Counted from the stretch's first letter, positions 28,858 to 37,764 are shown. The stretch is DNA of 58,922 nucleotides from Rivularia sp. T60_A2020_040 (GCA_015272215.1 JACYMD010000017.1:1-58922); one strand, 5' to 3'. Made by a program: numbers and translations. Notes: generated from the sequence alone by a model not told the origin.

Positions 28858-29286
28858 CTATATTTTGATTTGAGAAATATAACTAGAAAACTCATCCCAA
28901 CGCTGACGTATTTGTTGATAGCATTCAATCGGTGTCATTACAGAGTTTTGCAGAATATCTACTTCAATTTGTGAACCATCTTTAGCTAAAATTATCATGT
29001 CTTGTTGGGGGTTATAACTATCAACTGCTTGCAAAATACTAGTAATTGTTTCTTTTGCAATCATCCATTCATGTAAATAAGCTAAAAGTTCTTTTTTTGG
29101 TAGAAAATGCGTACCAACAACTTCATCTACACAGTGAGATTTTCCACGAACACTAAGAAACGGGAATCGGGGTAAATCTACTTTTTTGATTTGACAAAAA
29201 ACAGCCCCCCGTCCCATCTTGGAAAAACCTTTCCAAGCAGTATAACCAATTAGTAAAAAATTGGTAAAATTTAATTCTTTCGACAA
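28858..29286 (-). CDS. unknown ~145-residue protein, copy 2
   Basis: A 142-residue soluble protein, paralogue of the product of 27267-27710. Shared positions: GYTAWKGFSKMGRGAVFC, YLHEWMIAKE, ILQAVDSYNPQQDM and TPIECYQQIRQRWDEF. I do not recognise the family. It lies only 15 bp downstream of metE on the same strand and could be read with it. Together with the relic at 26668 it forms a local three-copy family around the Rieske gene. Function unknown. Confidence 0.72.
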   Translation of the reverse strand: MSKELNFTNFLLIGYTAWKGFSKMGRGAVFCQIKKVDLPRFPFLSVRGKSHCVDEVVGTHFLPKKELLAYLHEWMIAKETITSILQAVDSYNPQQDMIILAKDGSQIEVDILQNSVMTPIECYQQIRQRWDEFSSYISQIKI

Positions 29287-29301
29287 GTTAATTATTCTCC
29301 C

Positions 29302-31557
29302 TTAATTTTCTTTGCTAACACTTGCTTCCTCCCGTAAAACTTTTGCTGCATCCACCATATTTTTAATTGAAGGAATTACCTCTTCCCAACGACGAGTTTT
29401 TAACCCACAATCGGGATTTACCCAAATTTGTTCGACTGGTAAATTAGCTATTCCTGTACGTAATTGAGATAGCATTTGTTCGGTAGTGGGAACTGCTGGA
29501 CTATGGACATCATATACCCCATTTCCTACCTGTTTGGAATAGCCTCCATCTGTAAGTTCGTAGAGAGTTTCATTATTACTACGGCTATTTTCAATTGATA
29601 AAACATCCGCATCCAAACGTTCGATGTGGGTGATAATATCCCCAAATTCTGAATAACACATATGGGTATGAATTTGTGTTTCTGGTTTGGCAATTCCTGC
29701 ACTCAATTTAAAGGAATCTACAGCCCAAGATAAATAGTCATTCCAACGCTGTTCTTTCAACGGTAAACCTTCTCTTAATGCAGGTTCATCTATTTGGATA
29801 ATCTTCGCACCTGCTGCTTCTAAATCTGCAACTTCATCCCGCAAAGCTAATGCAATTTGATAAGCTTGTTCCTGACGGGAAATATCTGTCCTTGTATACG
29901 ACCAATTTATCATTGTTACTGGTCCGGTTAGCATTCCCTTCACAGGTTTTGTTGTCAAAGATTGAGCATATTCAAACTCTCTGACTGTCATCGATTGAGT
30001 GCGGTTAATATCTCCATAAATAAACGGAGGACGTACATATCTACTTCCATAACTTTGCACCCAACCATGTTCGGTAAAAGCATAACCAGAAAGTTGCTGA
30101 CCGAAAAATTCCACCATATCGGTGCGTTCAAATTCACCGTGAACTAAAACATCCACTCCAGCTTCTTCTTGCATCTTAATACACTCAGCAATTTGTGCAT
30201 CAATTGCAGTTTGATATTCTGCTAAAGATATTTCCCCCCGCTTGAATTTGACTCGTAGCTGTCGCACTTCTGAAGTTTGGGGGAAAGAACCAATTGTGGT
30301 GGTGGGGAAGGGTGGTAAGGGGAGTTGCTGAGTAATTCTTTCTGAGTAGGGTAAAGCACGTTCAAATTCATCAGTTTTGAGGTTTTTGAGTTTGGTTTGT
30401 ACCTCTAAATTTGTGGGACTAAAGTTGTAAAATTCTTGCTGTTTGGAGGCAATTAATTGTATCTCCTGAGTAGTATCTACATCAGAAATAGTTTTTGCAA
30501 GTAGAACAATTTCTTGTAATTTCTGTTCTGCAAAACTCAACACATTCCGTAAAGCTTCAGGAAGATTTGTTTCTCGTGTTGCATCGTAGGGAACAAATTG
30601 TAAAGATGCAGAAGGTTGAATTGTAAATTGCTGATTTTTGACTATATCTTTGATAACTTTCAGTTTGGAAATCACTTCTTCTGGACGAATTTGCCAAATA
30701 TTTCTTGCATCAACTATACCCACTCCCAAACGTTTATCTTCGGGGAATCCATAGTTTTTAATTAACTCGAAATTTCTTCCCCGTGTCAAATCCAAGCTAA
30801 TCCCATTTACAGGTAATTCCATCACCCAATTATAGGTTTCACCTAAATCATCAAAATAGGTGACTAAATCCAAAGATAACCCTACTTCAGCCAAGGATTT
30901 ATAAACAGTTTGGTAATGTTCTTTCCAGTTATTCGCATCACTTAAAACCAGTGCTGGTTCATGTATTTGCACTTGCTTAATTCCTAGAGATTTTAACTCT
31001 GTGAGCAAGTTTGTATACAAAGGAATTAACTGAGAAATTGCTTGTTCAATATTTACCTCTAACTTACTCAAACGGAACAAAGTACAAAGTCCAAAAACGA
31101 TGGGAATTGCTCGTTCACCTAATATTTTTTGAGCGCGAGTCACCCGTTCAATAAAATCACTCCAATCAGCAATTAAAAAATTATCAGGAATTTCTGGAAC
31201 TAGATAATGGTAATTTGTATCAAACCATTTTGTCATCTCTAATGCGGGTATTCCTTCCTTACCCCTAGCCATTGCAAAATAGCGTTCTAATCCAGAAAAT
31301 TGCTGAAATCTTTCGGGAATTAAACCAAAGCGAAATGTCCAATCAAGAATGTGATCGTAGAGTGTAGTATCACCCACTCCTATTTTATCAATTCCTGTAT
31401 CTAATTGAGTTTTCCAATTAGCTTCTTCTACTTCTTTGACTGTTTCTAATAACGATTCTGAGGTAATTTTTCCACTCCAAAAAGCTTCTAATGCTTTCTT
31501 TACTTCCCGATTTTTACCAATCCGAGGATAGCCTAATGTCGCTGTTTGAGTTGTCAT
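29302..31557 (-). CDS. metE: cobalamin-independent methionine synthase
   Basis: A 751-residue two-domain MetE that makes methionine from homocysteine using methyltetrahydrofolate polyglutamate, with a catalytic zinc. Start TTQTATLGYPRIGKNREVKKA and the C-terminal catalytic features are all visible: VDVLVHGEFERTDMVEFF, the His/Cys zinc ligands in IHTHMCYSEF and NPDCGLKTR, and the substrate helix. The B12-independent route is useful when cobalamin or cobalt is short; a B12 riboswitch lies upstream beyond the DUF1636 gene. The stretch 31558-32275 holds a candidate TGAGAA-N3-TTCTCA box. Metal control seems likely. Confidence 0.95.
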   Translation of the reverse strand: MTTQTATLGYPRIGKNREVKKALEAFWSGKITSESLLETVKEVEEANWKTQLDTGIDKIGVGDTTLYDHILDWTFRFGLIPERFQQFSGLERYFAMARGKEGIPALEMTKWFDTNYHYLVPEIPDNFLIADWSDFIERVTRAQKILGERAIPIVFGLCTLFRLSKLEVNIEQAISQLIPLYTNLLTELKSLGIKQVQIHEPALVLSDANNWKEHYQTVYKSLAEVGLSLDLVTYFDDLGETYNWVMELPVNGISLDLTRGRNFELIKNYGFPEDKRLGVGIVDARNIWQIRPEEVISKLKVIKDIVKNQQFTIQPSASLQFVPYDATRETNLPEALRNVLSFAEQKLQEIVLLAKTISDVDTTQEIQLIASKQQEFYNFSPTNLEVQTKLKNLKTDEFERALPYSERITQQLPLPPFPTTTIGSFPQTSEVRQLRVKFKRGEISLAEYQTAIDAQIAECIKMQEEAGVDVLVHGEFERTDMVEFFGQQLSGYAFTEHGWVQSYGSRYVRPPFIYGDINRTQSMTVREFEYAQSLTTKPVKGMLTGPVTMINWSYTRTDISRQEQAYQIALALRDEVADLEAAGAKIIQIDEPALREGLPLKEQRWNDYLSWAVDSFKLSAGIAKPETQIHTHMCYSEFGDIITHIERLDADVLSIENSRSNNETLYELTDGGYSKQVGNGVYDVHSPAVPTTEQMLSQLRTGIANLPVEQIWVNPDCGLKTRRWEEVIPSIKNMVDAAKVLREEASVSKEN

Positions 31558-32275
31558 AGATGCCTGTAAATAAATGTGAGTAAAGACAGTAAAAATTTGA
31601 AACCGTTACACCATTTTAGATTGTGGATTTTGAATTAACGTGAGTACCTCTATGTGTAAACGAACTACGACAACAATCTCTTCTCGAAGCCTTGCTACGC
31701 ACGTCTACACAGAAGTCGGATTTTTATGATCTAAATATCTGTAATATCAGAAAATATTAATAAAAATCCAACTTCTTACCCCACGAACAATTCAGCTTTT
31801 ACTAATGGATAATCTTCTCAAATTCGAGATGGATTTAATTGATTAAACTCAATCAAATGACCTAAACTTTATATCTTTAAAGGAAACTTGAGCCGCTAAT
31901 GCAAATAAACTTAACCGCAATGAAGGCAAAATAAATTACTAGCCATCAACGCTATCAGCATACGATGAGAATCATTCTCACGTCAAGTTGATTAGAAAAG
32001 ATAGGGAAGGGAAAATCGGAAGTTCAGATGTAGATATCCTGCTTTCTAAACTCTTAGAATTTGAGTATTGCGACAACAAAAAAACGTCAGTGATGATATC
32101 GACAGAGGATAATAATAAGTAATAGTGCAAGAAATTTACACATTCTTAAAACGTCTAATCCTTCCAGCAGAGAAAGTCGCAATTGCAGTATTTAGTTAAT
32201 TTGGCTTAACCAATTGTATAAGGTTATGCTTGATTAAAAAAATCTCAAATTCCAAATTTCTCAAATCCCTAATTT
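31558..32275. other. metE upstream spacer with palindromic repeat
   Basis: Holds a diverged AGAAGTCGG palindrome at about 31709-31780 and the box at 31966. I see no gene; the metE promoter should be here. Confidence 0.45.
31966..31980. promoter_or_regulatory. Fur/Zur-like palindrome upstream of metE
   Basis: TGAGAATCATTCTCA, a perfect 6-3-6 palindrome close to Fur-family boxes, about 410 bp upstream of metE. It differs from the TGATAA boxes elsewhere in the region, so another Fur-family protein may bind it. Confidence 0.4.
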
Positions 32276-32701
32276 CTAATTATAGATTTCTTGGGGTATT
32301 TTTCCGTTTTGTGTAGGAACAGAAACTGCGGGAATTCTTGCTAAAATCCCTTTTTTAAGCGGTTGGGGACGCTCAACCCAAGGTAAGGAACCATCTGGAT
32401 GTACGTAGTATTTCTCCGCACAATCGAATACACCCTTGATTTCTTCTGGTGTTAATTCCGGGGAAATATCCCCAAAAAGATAAGTATTTTTACCAGGAGA
32501 GGCGAAGGAAACAACACAAGAGCGATTACAAGCACTCATGCATTCGACTGGTTGAATAGTAAATTCTGTATTTAAACCCCAATTAGGATAATCATCTTGT
32601 AAGCGTTTGAGTAGTTTCTCGCCACCACTTTCACCAACACGCTTACCATTTTCCCACTTACTAGCACAAGTGGTACAAACAAAAATTGTATGAACGCTCA
32701 T
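32276..32701 (-). CDS. DUF1636 cysteine-rich metal-binding protein
   Basis: A 141-residue DUF1636 protein, thioredoxin-like ferredoxin fold, with Cys at 9 and 12 (CTTC), 54, 58 and 62 (CMSACNRSC), suited to a metal or cluster. In cyanobacteria and proteobacteria it is often encoded with cobalamin synthesis or transport genes. Here a cobalamin riboswitch at 32735-32950 reads directly into it on the minus strand, so it should be turned off by B12. A Zur-like box lies farther upstream. It may bind cobalt or store an Fe-S cluster; no direct function is established by the sequence. Confidence 0.85.
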   Translation of the reverse strand: MSVHTIFVCTTCASKWENGKRVGESGGEKLLKRLQDDYPNWGLNTEFTIQPVECMSACNRSCVVSFASPGKNTYLFGDISPELTPEEIKGVFDCAEKYYVHPDGSLPWVERPQPLKKGILARIPAVSVPTQNGKIPQEIYN

Positions 32702-32734
32702 CTATACCTCGTAGATTGTCGCTGGTTTTTTCGA

Positions 32735-32950
32735 TTTATCGGCGGGCATTCTGACTTACTCAATTTGAGATTTTAGATTTGCGATTTTGGATTTCTAATC
32801 ACATTTCCAATCAAAAATTCAGTTTACAGTTGCGGGACAGCGCCGGATTTACACCGGACTTTCCCCGTTTCCTCTAGTGGCTGATACCCACTAGAACCGA
32901 AGTTAGTTTTGATGGTAACACAAATTGGTGTTGTTTGCTTAAAAACCAGC
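32735..32950 (-). ncRNA. cobalamin (AdoCbl) riboswitch
   Basis: Minus-strand RNA upstream of the DUF1636 gene has the conserved core AGTCCGGTGTAAATCCGGC, then CGCTGTCCCGCAACTGTAA, preceded by the GGTATCAGCCACT region. The 3' part AGTCAGAATGCCCGCC lies at about 32741-32756 (reverse). Between core and 3' end (32761-32820) the variable stretch is built from AAATCCAAAATC-type heptamers, an insertion in the riboswitch. Ligand binding is expected to block expression of the gene at 32276-32701. Confidence 0.92.
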
Positions 32951-32990
32951 AAAGAGATGATCAAGTTGAATGGCTTTTTTGAGACTTTAC

Positions 32991-33005
32991 TGATAATGAT
33001 AATCA
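32991..33005. promoter_or_regulatory. candidate Zur/Fur box
   Basis: TGATAATGATAATCA is one mismatch from the TGATAA-N3-TTATCA palindrome. It lies between the riboswitch gene and the cytochrome c' gene and could serve either direction. Confidence 0.5.
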
Positions 33006-33061
33006 TACTATAGTGCTTTGATGCAAAGTAATTGTTAAAAAAATATCTGGAGAACTAGTAA

Positions 33062-33610
33062 ATGTACCGTTTTTTTCGGCTGACTATTTTAGTAATGATT
33101 GTAATCACATTAACTTTTTATCTCTCTGAACTGCCTGGGAAAACCCAGGAAAAGAATCCTCCGCAAATTATACCTGGTCCTTGGGGGGAGATTGTCGATC
33201 CTGTTGCTCCACAAAAGTTTGAGTCAGATGTAGAAAAAGTTATCTTTTATCGTCAACAGCAAATGAGAGCTTTATCGGCGCATTTTCGTTCTTTAGAAGG
33301 TATTATCGATTACGAGATACCATTCCAAGGGCAAGCAATCCAGCATATTGAGGCTCTAAATAATATTGCTAAATACCTGCCAGATTTATTTCCAGAAGGA
33401 ACAGCAGCCAATCCAGATAAAAAAGGAGCAAAAGATTTAATTTGGAAAGAACCAGAGAAATTTTCTCAGCATATACAGGGGTTTCAAAAAAGTCTTGCTG
33501 ATTTACAGTGTGTGCTTAACCAGTCTGGGGAAAGTAATAATAAGAAAACTGCATTGATTGCGGTTCGTCATCAGTGTTTAGCTTGTCACGCATCCTACCG
33601 TGTACGTTAG
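33062..33610 (+). CDS. cytochrome c'-like protein
   Basis: A 182-residue exported cytochrome with an N-terminal membrane segment (about 6-24) and a mainly helical body. The single heme site is at the extreme C terminus, C172-L-A-C175-H176 (CLACHASYR), which is typical of the four-helix cytochrome c' family that binds NO or transfers electrons in the periplasm or thylakoid lumen. It begins about 56 bp downstream of a Zur/Fur-like box and is divergent from DUF1636. Function here unknown; metal or nitrosative stress is possible. Confidence 0.85.
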   Translation: MYRFFRLTILVMIVITLTFYLSELPGKTQEKNPPQIIPGPWGEIVDPVAPQKFESDVEKVIFYRQQQMRALSAHFRSLEGIIDYEIPFQGQAIQHIEALNNIAKYLPDLFPEGTAANPDKKGAKDLIWKEPEKFSQHIQGFQKSLADLQCVLNQSGESNNKKTALIAVRHQCLACHASYRVR

Positions 33611-33627
33611 AGATTACGGGGGATTAA

Positions 33628-33987
33628 CTACAAAATTCGTACCCCATTATTCACAAATAAATTTGGCTGTAGTAGAACAGTACCCTGCTGTTGACAAACC
33701 GCAGCCAAAACCAAAACTTCTGATTTAACACCAGCAACCAATTTGGGAGGGAAGTTAACAACCGCTACAATTTGCTGGTGAAGTAGGCTTTCCTTGGTAT
33801 AGTTTTCGACAATTTGTGCAGAACTGGTTTTGAACCCGAATTCACCGAAGTCTATTTTCAAGATATATGCAGGTTTTTTGGCTTTGATATTTTCTTGAAC
33901 TTCGATAATTGTGCCAACTCTGATATCAACTTTTAAAAAAGTCTCAAAATCAAGCTGATGCTCGTGCTGAGAAGAATTTTGCTCCAT
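33628..33987 (-). CDS. CsaA-like tRNA-binding-domain protein
   Basis: A 119-residue OB-fold protein of the CsaA/tRNA-binding family. FLKVDIRVGTI, KKPAYILKIDFGE and the SSAQI...YT...L..QQIVAVVNFPPKLVAGVKSEVLVL pattern match CsaA closely. Such proteins bind tRNA or act as export-linked chaperones. It is convergent with the cytochrome c' gene (17 bp between stops). A His near the N terminus (HEHQ) is outside the fold. Confidence 0.85.
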   Translation of the reverse strand: MEQNSSQHEHQLDFETFLKVDIRVGTIIEVQENIKAKKPAYILKIDFGEFGFKTSSAQIVENYTKESLLHQQIVAVVNFPPKLVAGVKSEVLVLAAVCQQQGTVLLQPNLFVNNGVRIL

Positions 33988-34035
33988 GAGGTGATGGTTT
34001 TCTGTGGATATTTACAGATTTGAGTTAATTTTGAA

Positions 34036-34050
34036 TCATAATAATTATCA
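34036..34050. promoter_or_regulatory. candidate Zur box between csaA-like gene and hisI
   Basis: TCATAATAATTATCA is one mismatch from the TGATAA-N3-TTATCA palindrome. It lies 23 bp upstream of the hisI ATG and 48 bp upstream of the csaA-like start. Confidence 0.6.
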
Positions 34051-34073
34051 TACCCAGATTTACAGTTAATGTT

Positions 34074-34559
34074 ATGAATCGATTATTTAGTCCTCGCACT
34101 ACCGTAGAGCAAGTCGAAGAAGGTTCCCAGCTTGCTCCCAAATTTGACAGTAACGGTTTAATTCCCGTAGTTACAACCGATGTGAATACTGGTGAGGTAC
34201 TAATGCACGCTTATATGAACGAGGAAGCGTTAGTGAAAACTATTCAAACAGGGGAAGCTCACTATTATAGTCGTAGTCGTCAGCAATTATGGCACAAAGG
34301 AGGTACAAGCGGATTGGTGCAAAAAGTCCAGCAATTATTAATCGATGATGATCAAGATTGTGTGTGGATGCGAGTGGAGGTTGCGGGTTCGGGTGCGAGT
34401 TGTCATGTGGGTTATCGTTCGTGTTTTTATCGCAGTATTCCCGTGGGAGAAAATGCGGTTTTATCCGAGGAAGGTGTATATTTGCAGTTTACGGAAACGG
34501 AAAAAACCTTTGAACCGCAGGTTGTGTATGGGGATGCACCTAATCCGACGCAACTTTGA
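34074..34559 (+). CDS. hisI: phosphoribosyl-AMP cyclohydrolase
   Basis: A 161-residue HisI that opens the purine ring of PR-AMP in histidine synthesis. Conserved motifs are [30 protein letters not shown] and the metal-binding IDDDQDC (D92, D95, C96) with [14 protein letters not shown] (C110, C117). The three Cys bind zinc. It is HisI alone, without the fused HisE pyrophosphohydrolase. A Zur-like box just upstream and the nearby znuA and Fur-like genes suggest it is a low-zinc paralogue expressed during zinc shortage, as known for some zinc enzymes in cyanobacterial Zur regulons. Confidence 0.93.
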   Translation: MNRLFSPRTTVEQVEEGSQLAPKFDSNGLIPVVTTDVNTGEVLMHAYMNEEALVKTIQTGEAHYYSRSRQQLWHKGGTSGLVQKVQQLLIDDDQDCVWMRVEVAGSGASCHVGYRSCFYRSIPVGENAVLSEEGVYLQFTETEKTFEPQVVYGDAPNPTQL

Positions 34560-34775
34560 GGAAGTTAATTTATGTAGGTATAATGCGATCGCGTAGCCTT
34601 GTTCCCCAAAGCATACCATAACCTGAAGTTAGCACTCCTTTGACGTGCCAGATATAATAAACTGTATTAGTAGCACATAATTGGTGCGGGAACTGAAATT
34701 CATATTGGGGTAGAATTTTGGTTATATCTATTATTTTGTAAGCAATACTAATGATCGTGAGCAAGGAGCCATCCC

Positions 34776-35294
34776 ATGTATACTAAGAATTCCCTGAAGG
34801 CAGAACTGAATGCTAAAGGGTGGAGATTAACTCCACAACGTCAGTTAATTTTGCAATTGTTTCAAAATCTACCAAAGGGAAGACATTTAAGTGCAGAAGA
34901 ACTATTTGAGTTATTGGAAAAGCGTTCAGAAGGGATTAGTTTATCGACGATTTATCGAACTTTAAAGTTAATGACGCGAATGGGGATTTTACGTGAATTG
35001 GAGTTAGCAGAAGTACATAAGCACTATGAATTAAATACGGCTGCTCCTAACCACCACCACCATATTGTTTGCACTCAATGTAATATGACAATTGAATTTG
35101 AGAACAATATGATTACCAAACAAGCAATCAAACAAGTTGAAAAATCTGGTTTGGAATTGATTGATTGTCAGTTAACAATTTATGCAATTTGTCCGCAAGC
35201 AATACGCCAAGGTTTCCCCGCAGTCATGTCTAACAATTGGGTTTGTTCTCGTGCAATAAATGCAGCAAATAAGTTAGAAAAAGATGAGGAGTAA
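34776..35294 (+). CDS. zur: Fur-family regulator of the FurB/Zur group
   Basis: A 172-residue Fur-family protein. The winged HTH spans about 5-80 (LNAKGWRLTPQRQLILQLF, SAEEL, STIYRTLKLMTRMGILRE). The dimerisation domain has the His-rich NHHHHIVCTQC (C99, C102). The second structural Cys pair is incomplete: CPQA at 139-142 instead of CPxC, with another Cys at 157. The N-terminal half is very like cyanobacterial FurB/Zur, which represses zinc-uptake genes when zinc is plentiful. It sits between hisI and a secreted protein gene, close to znuA and several TGATAA boxes. Zur is the best guess; a specialised paralogue is equally possible. Confidence 0.78.
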   Translation: MYTKNSLKAELNAKGWRLTPQRQLILQLFQNLPKGRHLSAEELFELLEKRSEGISLSTIYRTLKLMTRMGILRELELAEVHKHYELNTAAPNHHHHIVCTQCNMTIEFENNMITKQAIKQVEKSGLELIDCQLTIYAICPQAIRQGFPAVMSNNWVCSRAINAANKLEKDEE

Positions 35295-35468
35295 ATTTAT
35301 CACTATATTTCGCTAAAAAAGCAATAAGACGCTCTGAAACAGCAACAGATTTTTTTGTCTAATTAAACACCAATCAGGTAATCGTATTTTATCTATATAG
35401 ATATTATTTGAAATCACAATTTGTGGGAAAATAAATAAGTGGACATTTTTTTAAATTAATATCTTCTT

Positions 35469-36092
35469 ATGAATCTCTTCAAACGCAGCATTTCAGTATT
35501 GTTTGTTGCAGCTACAGCTATCTCTGGCGCTGTTGTGGTATCCAAAATATCCGTTGCTGACTTCCAGGAGAAAATCACGACTGAGAAAAATCAAAAAGTG
35601 GCATTTGTCAATAGAACAATTACTGAAAACGAAGTGTTAGCTGCTCAAAAGGCTTGGGGAGATGCATTGGTAGCTATTTCTACAACCCATGATACAAAAG
35701 GTAAAGCAGCGGCTAAAGCCTTAGCTGGAAAGGTAATTGACGATGCTTATGGATATCAATTTGGTCCAGTGCTTTTCAAACCAACACTCGCCGTTGCTCC
35801 GCAGACATTCCGCACCACTCGTGCAGGAGCTTTAGCATACTTTGTGGGTGACGATACCAATTTCCCTACGGATAAAGGTTTTGCGTTGAACAGTTGGCGT
35901 AAAGTAGAGATTCAAAATGCAGCAATTTTTCTGAATGGTAACACGGCTACTACCATGGGAAATGTGATGGTAACTGACAAACAGGGTAAAACTACCACAG
36001 TGGACAAAACTTGGAAGTTTCTCAAAGACGATAACGGTAAGCTGCGTATTGTTCTACACCATTCCTCATTGCCTTATACAGTAAATAAGTAA
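35469..36092 (+). CDS. secreted SnoaL/NTF2-like protein
   Basis: A 207-residue protein with an N-terminal signal (MNLFKRSISVLFVAATAISG...) and a mature domain that looks like the NTF2/SnoaL fold: alpha-helical start (VLAAQKAWGDALVAISTTHD), a conserved LFKPT....T..GALAYF region, and a C-terminal VDKTWKFLKDDNGKLRIVLHHSSLPY. Similar secreted proteins are found in many bacteria with no defined substrate. It follows the Zur-like gene (174 bp) on the same strand. No metal motif stands out. Function unknown. Confidence 0.65.
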   Translation: MNLFKRSISVLFVAATAISGAVVVSKISVADFQEKITTEKNQKVAFVNRTITENEVLAAQKAWGDALVAISTTHDTKGKAAAKALAGKVIDDAYGYQFGPVLFKPTLAVAPQTFRTTRAGALAYFVGDDTNFPTDKGFALNSWRKVEIQNAAIFLNGNTATTMGNVMVTDKQGKTTTVDKTWKFLKDDNGKLRIVLHHSSLPYTVNK

Positions 36093-36113
36093 ACACTAAA
36101 CAGTAAACTAATC

Positions 36114-36260
36114 ATAGAAGTCGGGTTTTTACAATCAATATCGGTAACACCACAAAACAATCATAAAAACCCGACTTCTTAGCCCAATAATTATAGAAGT
36201 CGGGTTTTTACAATCAATATCGGTAATACCAAAAACAATCATAAAAACCAGACTTCTTAA
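36114..36260. repeat. two tandem AGAAGTCGGG palindromes
   Basis: Two nearly identical hairpins lie at about 36116-36182 and 36192-36258, each with arms AGAAGTCGGGTTTT/AAAACCCGACTTCT around TACAATCAATATCGGTAA. They are members of the same family as 18312 and 31709, here duplicated side by side between convergent genes, a possible transcription barrier. Confidence 0.75.
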
Positions 36261-36288
36261 CCTATTCCCTGTTCTCTATTCCCTACTA

Positions 36289-37764
36289 CTAAAAAGTAAA
36301 GGTAGTTCTAAGAGTACCAATTACCGCATCATCATTGCTACTTTTGTTACCGGGTGCTGTCACCCAAATAACTCCCGGAGTAATGCTGATATTGTCATTG
36401 ACTTTGTACTGATAAAATCCTTCGATATGATAAGAGGTATCTTCGGCTTTCTCTAAACCATCAATGCTTGAACTAGTAACTTTAGGGTTCATCCCAAAAA
36501 TCACGCCAGCGACATTACCTTTTTTACCCAAATCGGGTAATCCCAAAGTCACAGCCCAATTCCAAATCTCTGCATCACCACTTGAAGTCAAGCTACGGGT
36601 ATTTGTATAACCTCCCCAGCCTCCAAGGACAAAATTATCGCTCAAACCGAGTGTTGCTTGAACACCGTAAGAATCGCTCTTATAAGCTGTGTCTAGTTCT
36701 ACACCTTGAGCATCTATACCTTGATTATAAGCATTGATATAGGTAAGACCAACTTTAAAACGCTTGCTAGGTTCAAAGGTAAGTTGCGCTAAAGCACCGT
36801 AAGGACCATTAAATATACCGTTTCCTGGGCTGGAATCGTTATTAGTACTAGCTAAATAGCTCAAACTCAACGACAAACTATCCCCAAACGCTTGGGTAAT
36901 TCCTAATCCAGAACCATCCATTTGATAATAAATAGGGTTGCGAGTACCAAAGCTGGATAAAGCACCTTCGGCACCATCACCATCAAATTGGTTCACCGTA
37001 TCTACCACATCATCCGCTGCACCGGCATTGGCGATCGCAATGACGTTGGTTGATTTAGTCAGAGGGAAATTATACCATAATGCGTCTAAATAAGCATTAG
37101 TATCCTCATCACCAGCAAAAGCTAAAGGAACTTCGGTATCGGGAATATTATTCGCTTGAATGCGGGTATAGAGAGTATCTTTACCACTAAAAGTGGTAAC
37201 AAAATTAATCCGCGCTCTTGTACCTAAAGTCGTGTTGTTGTTTGTTAAATTACCTTCAAAAGCATCAGTTACGGCTATAACTACTTCTCCCTCTAATTTG
37301 GAAGTTGTAGAGAATTGATTGGCTTCTAATTGAGCGGTTTTAGCTTCGACTGCATCTACTCTACCGCGTAATGTCGCCAATTCAGGAGAAAATTCTGATT
37401 GCAATCTTTTAATGGTTTCTAAATCTTCATTGCTGGTATTGCTGGTTGCGACTGCGATTAGTTCGTTAACTCGATCCAAACAAGCATTCAAACCGGCAGC
37501 AAATTCATATCTAGTTAATGCTCGATTACCGCGAAAAGTACCATTAGGATATCCAGCAATACAACCGTAACGTTCTACTAAAGATTGTAAAGCTTGAAAT
37601 GCCCAATCTGTAGGTTGTACGTCAGAAAATTGAGATACAGAAGTAACTTGTCCTAATGCTTCTTCTTGAATTTCAGTTTCTGCAATAGCAGTGTTGTTAA
37701 TGAATAACGATGTTGCAAAAACGACGGGACTAACTAGTAGAAATTTCCACAAGTTTTTCTTCAT
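36289..37764 (-). CDS. SLH-domain OprB-type porin (iron uptake porin-like)
   Basis: A 491-residue outer-membrane porin of cyanobacteria. It has a signal peptide (MKKNLWKFLLVSPVVFATSLF), an SLH domain at about 35-90 (FSDVQPTDWAFQALQSLVERYGCIAGYPNG), a coiled-coil stretch (about 115-150) and a C-terminal OprB beta-barrel. It admits small solutes and ions such as iron through the outer membrane. I choose the ATG at 37764 (MKKNLWKF) because a good GAGGAG ribosome site precedes it; an upstream in-frame extension to 37932 has no signal-like logic. Flanked by two hairpins and znuA. Confidence 0.9.
   Translation of the reverse strand: MKKNLWKFLLVSPVVFATSLFINNTAIAETEIQEEALGQVTSVSQFSDVQPTDWAFQALQSLVERYGCIAGYPNGTFRGNRALTRYEFAAGLNACLDRVNELIAVATSNTSNEDLETIKRLQSEFSPELATLRGRVDAVEAKTAQLEANQFSTTSKLEGEVVIAVTDAFEGNLTNNNTTLGTRARINFVTTFSGKDTLYTRIQANNIPDTEVPLAFAGDEDTNAYLDALWYNFPLTKSTNVIAIANAGAADDVVDTVNQFDGDGAEGALSSFGTRNPIYYQMDGSGLGITQAFGDSLSLSLSYLASTNNDSSPGNGIFNGPYGALAQLTFEPSKRFKVGLTYINAYNQGIDAQGVELDTAYKSDSYGVQATLGLSDNFVLGGWGGYTNTRSLTSSGDAEIWNWAVTLGLPDLGKKGNVAGVIFGMNPKVTSSSIDGLEKAEDTSYHIEGFYQYKVNDNISITPGVIWVTAPGNKSSNDDAVIGTLRTTFTF

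Noticed and set aside
32824-33006. A 60-codon open frame on the minus strand
   Set aside because: It coincides with the cobalamin riboswitch core and Zur-like box; the translation is an accident of RNA sequence.
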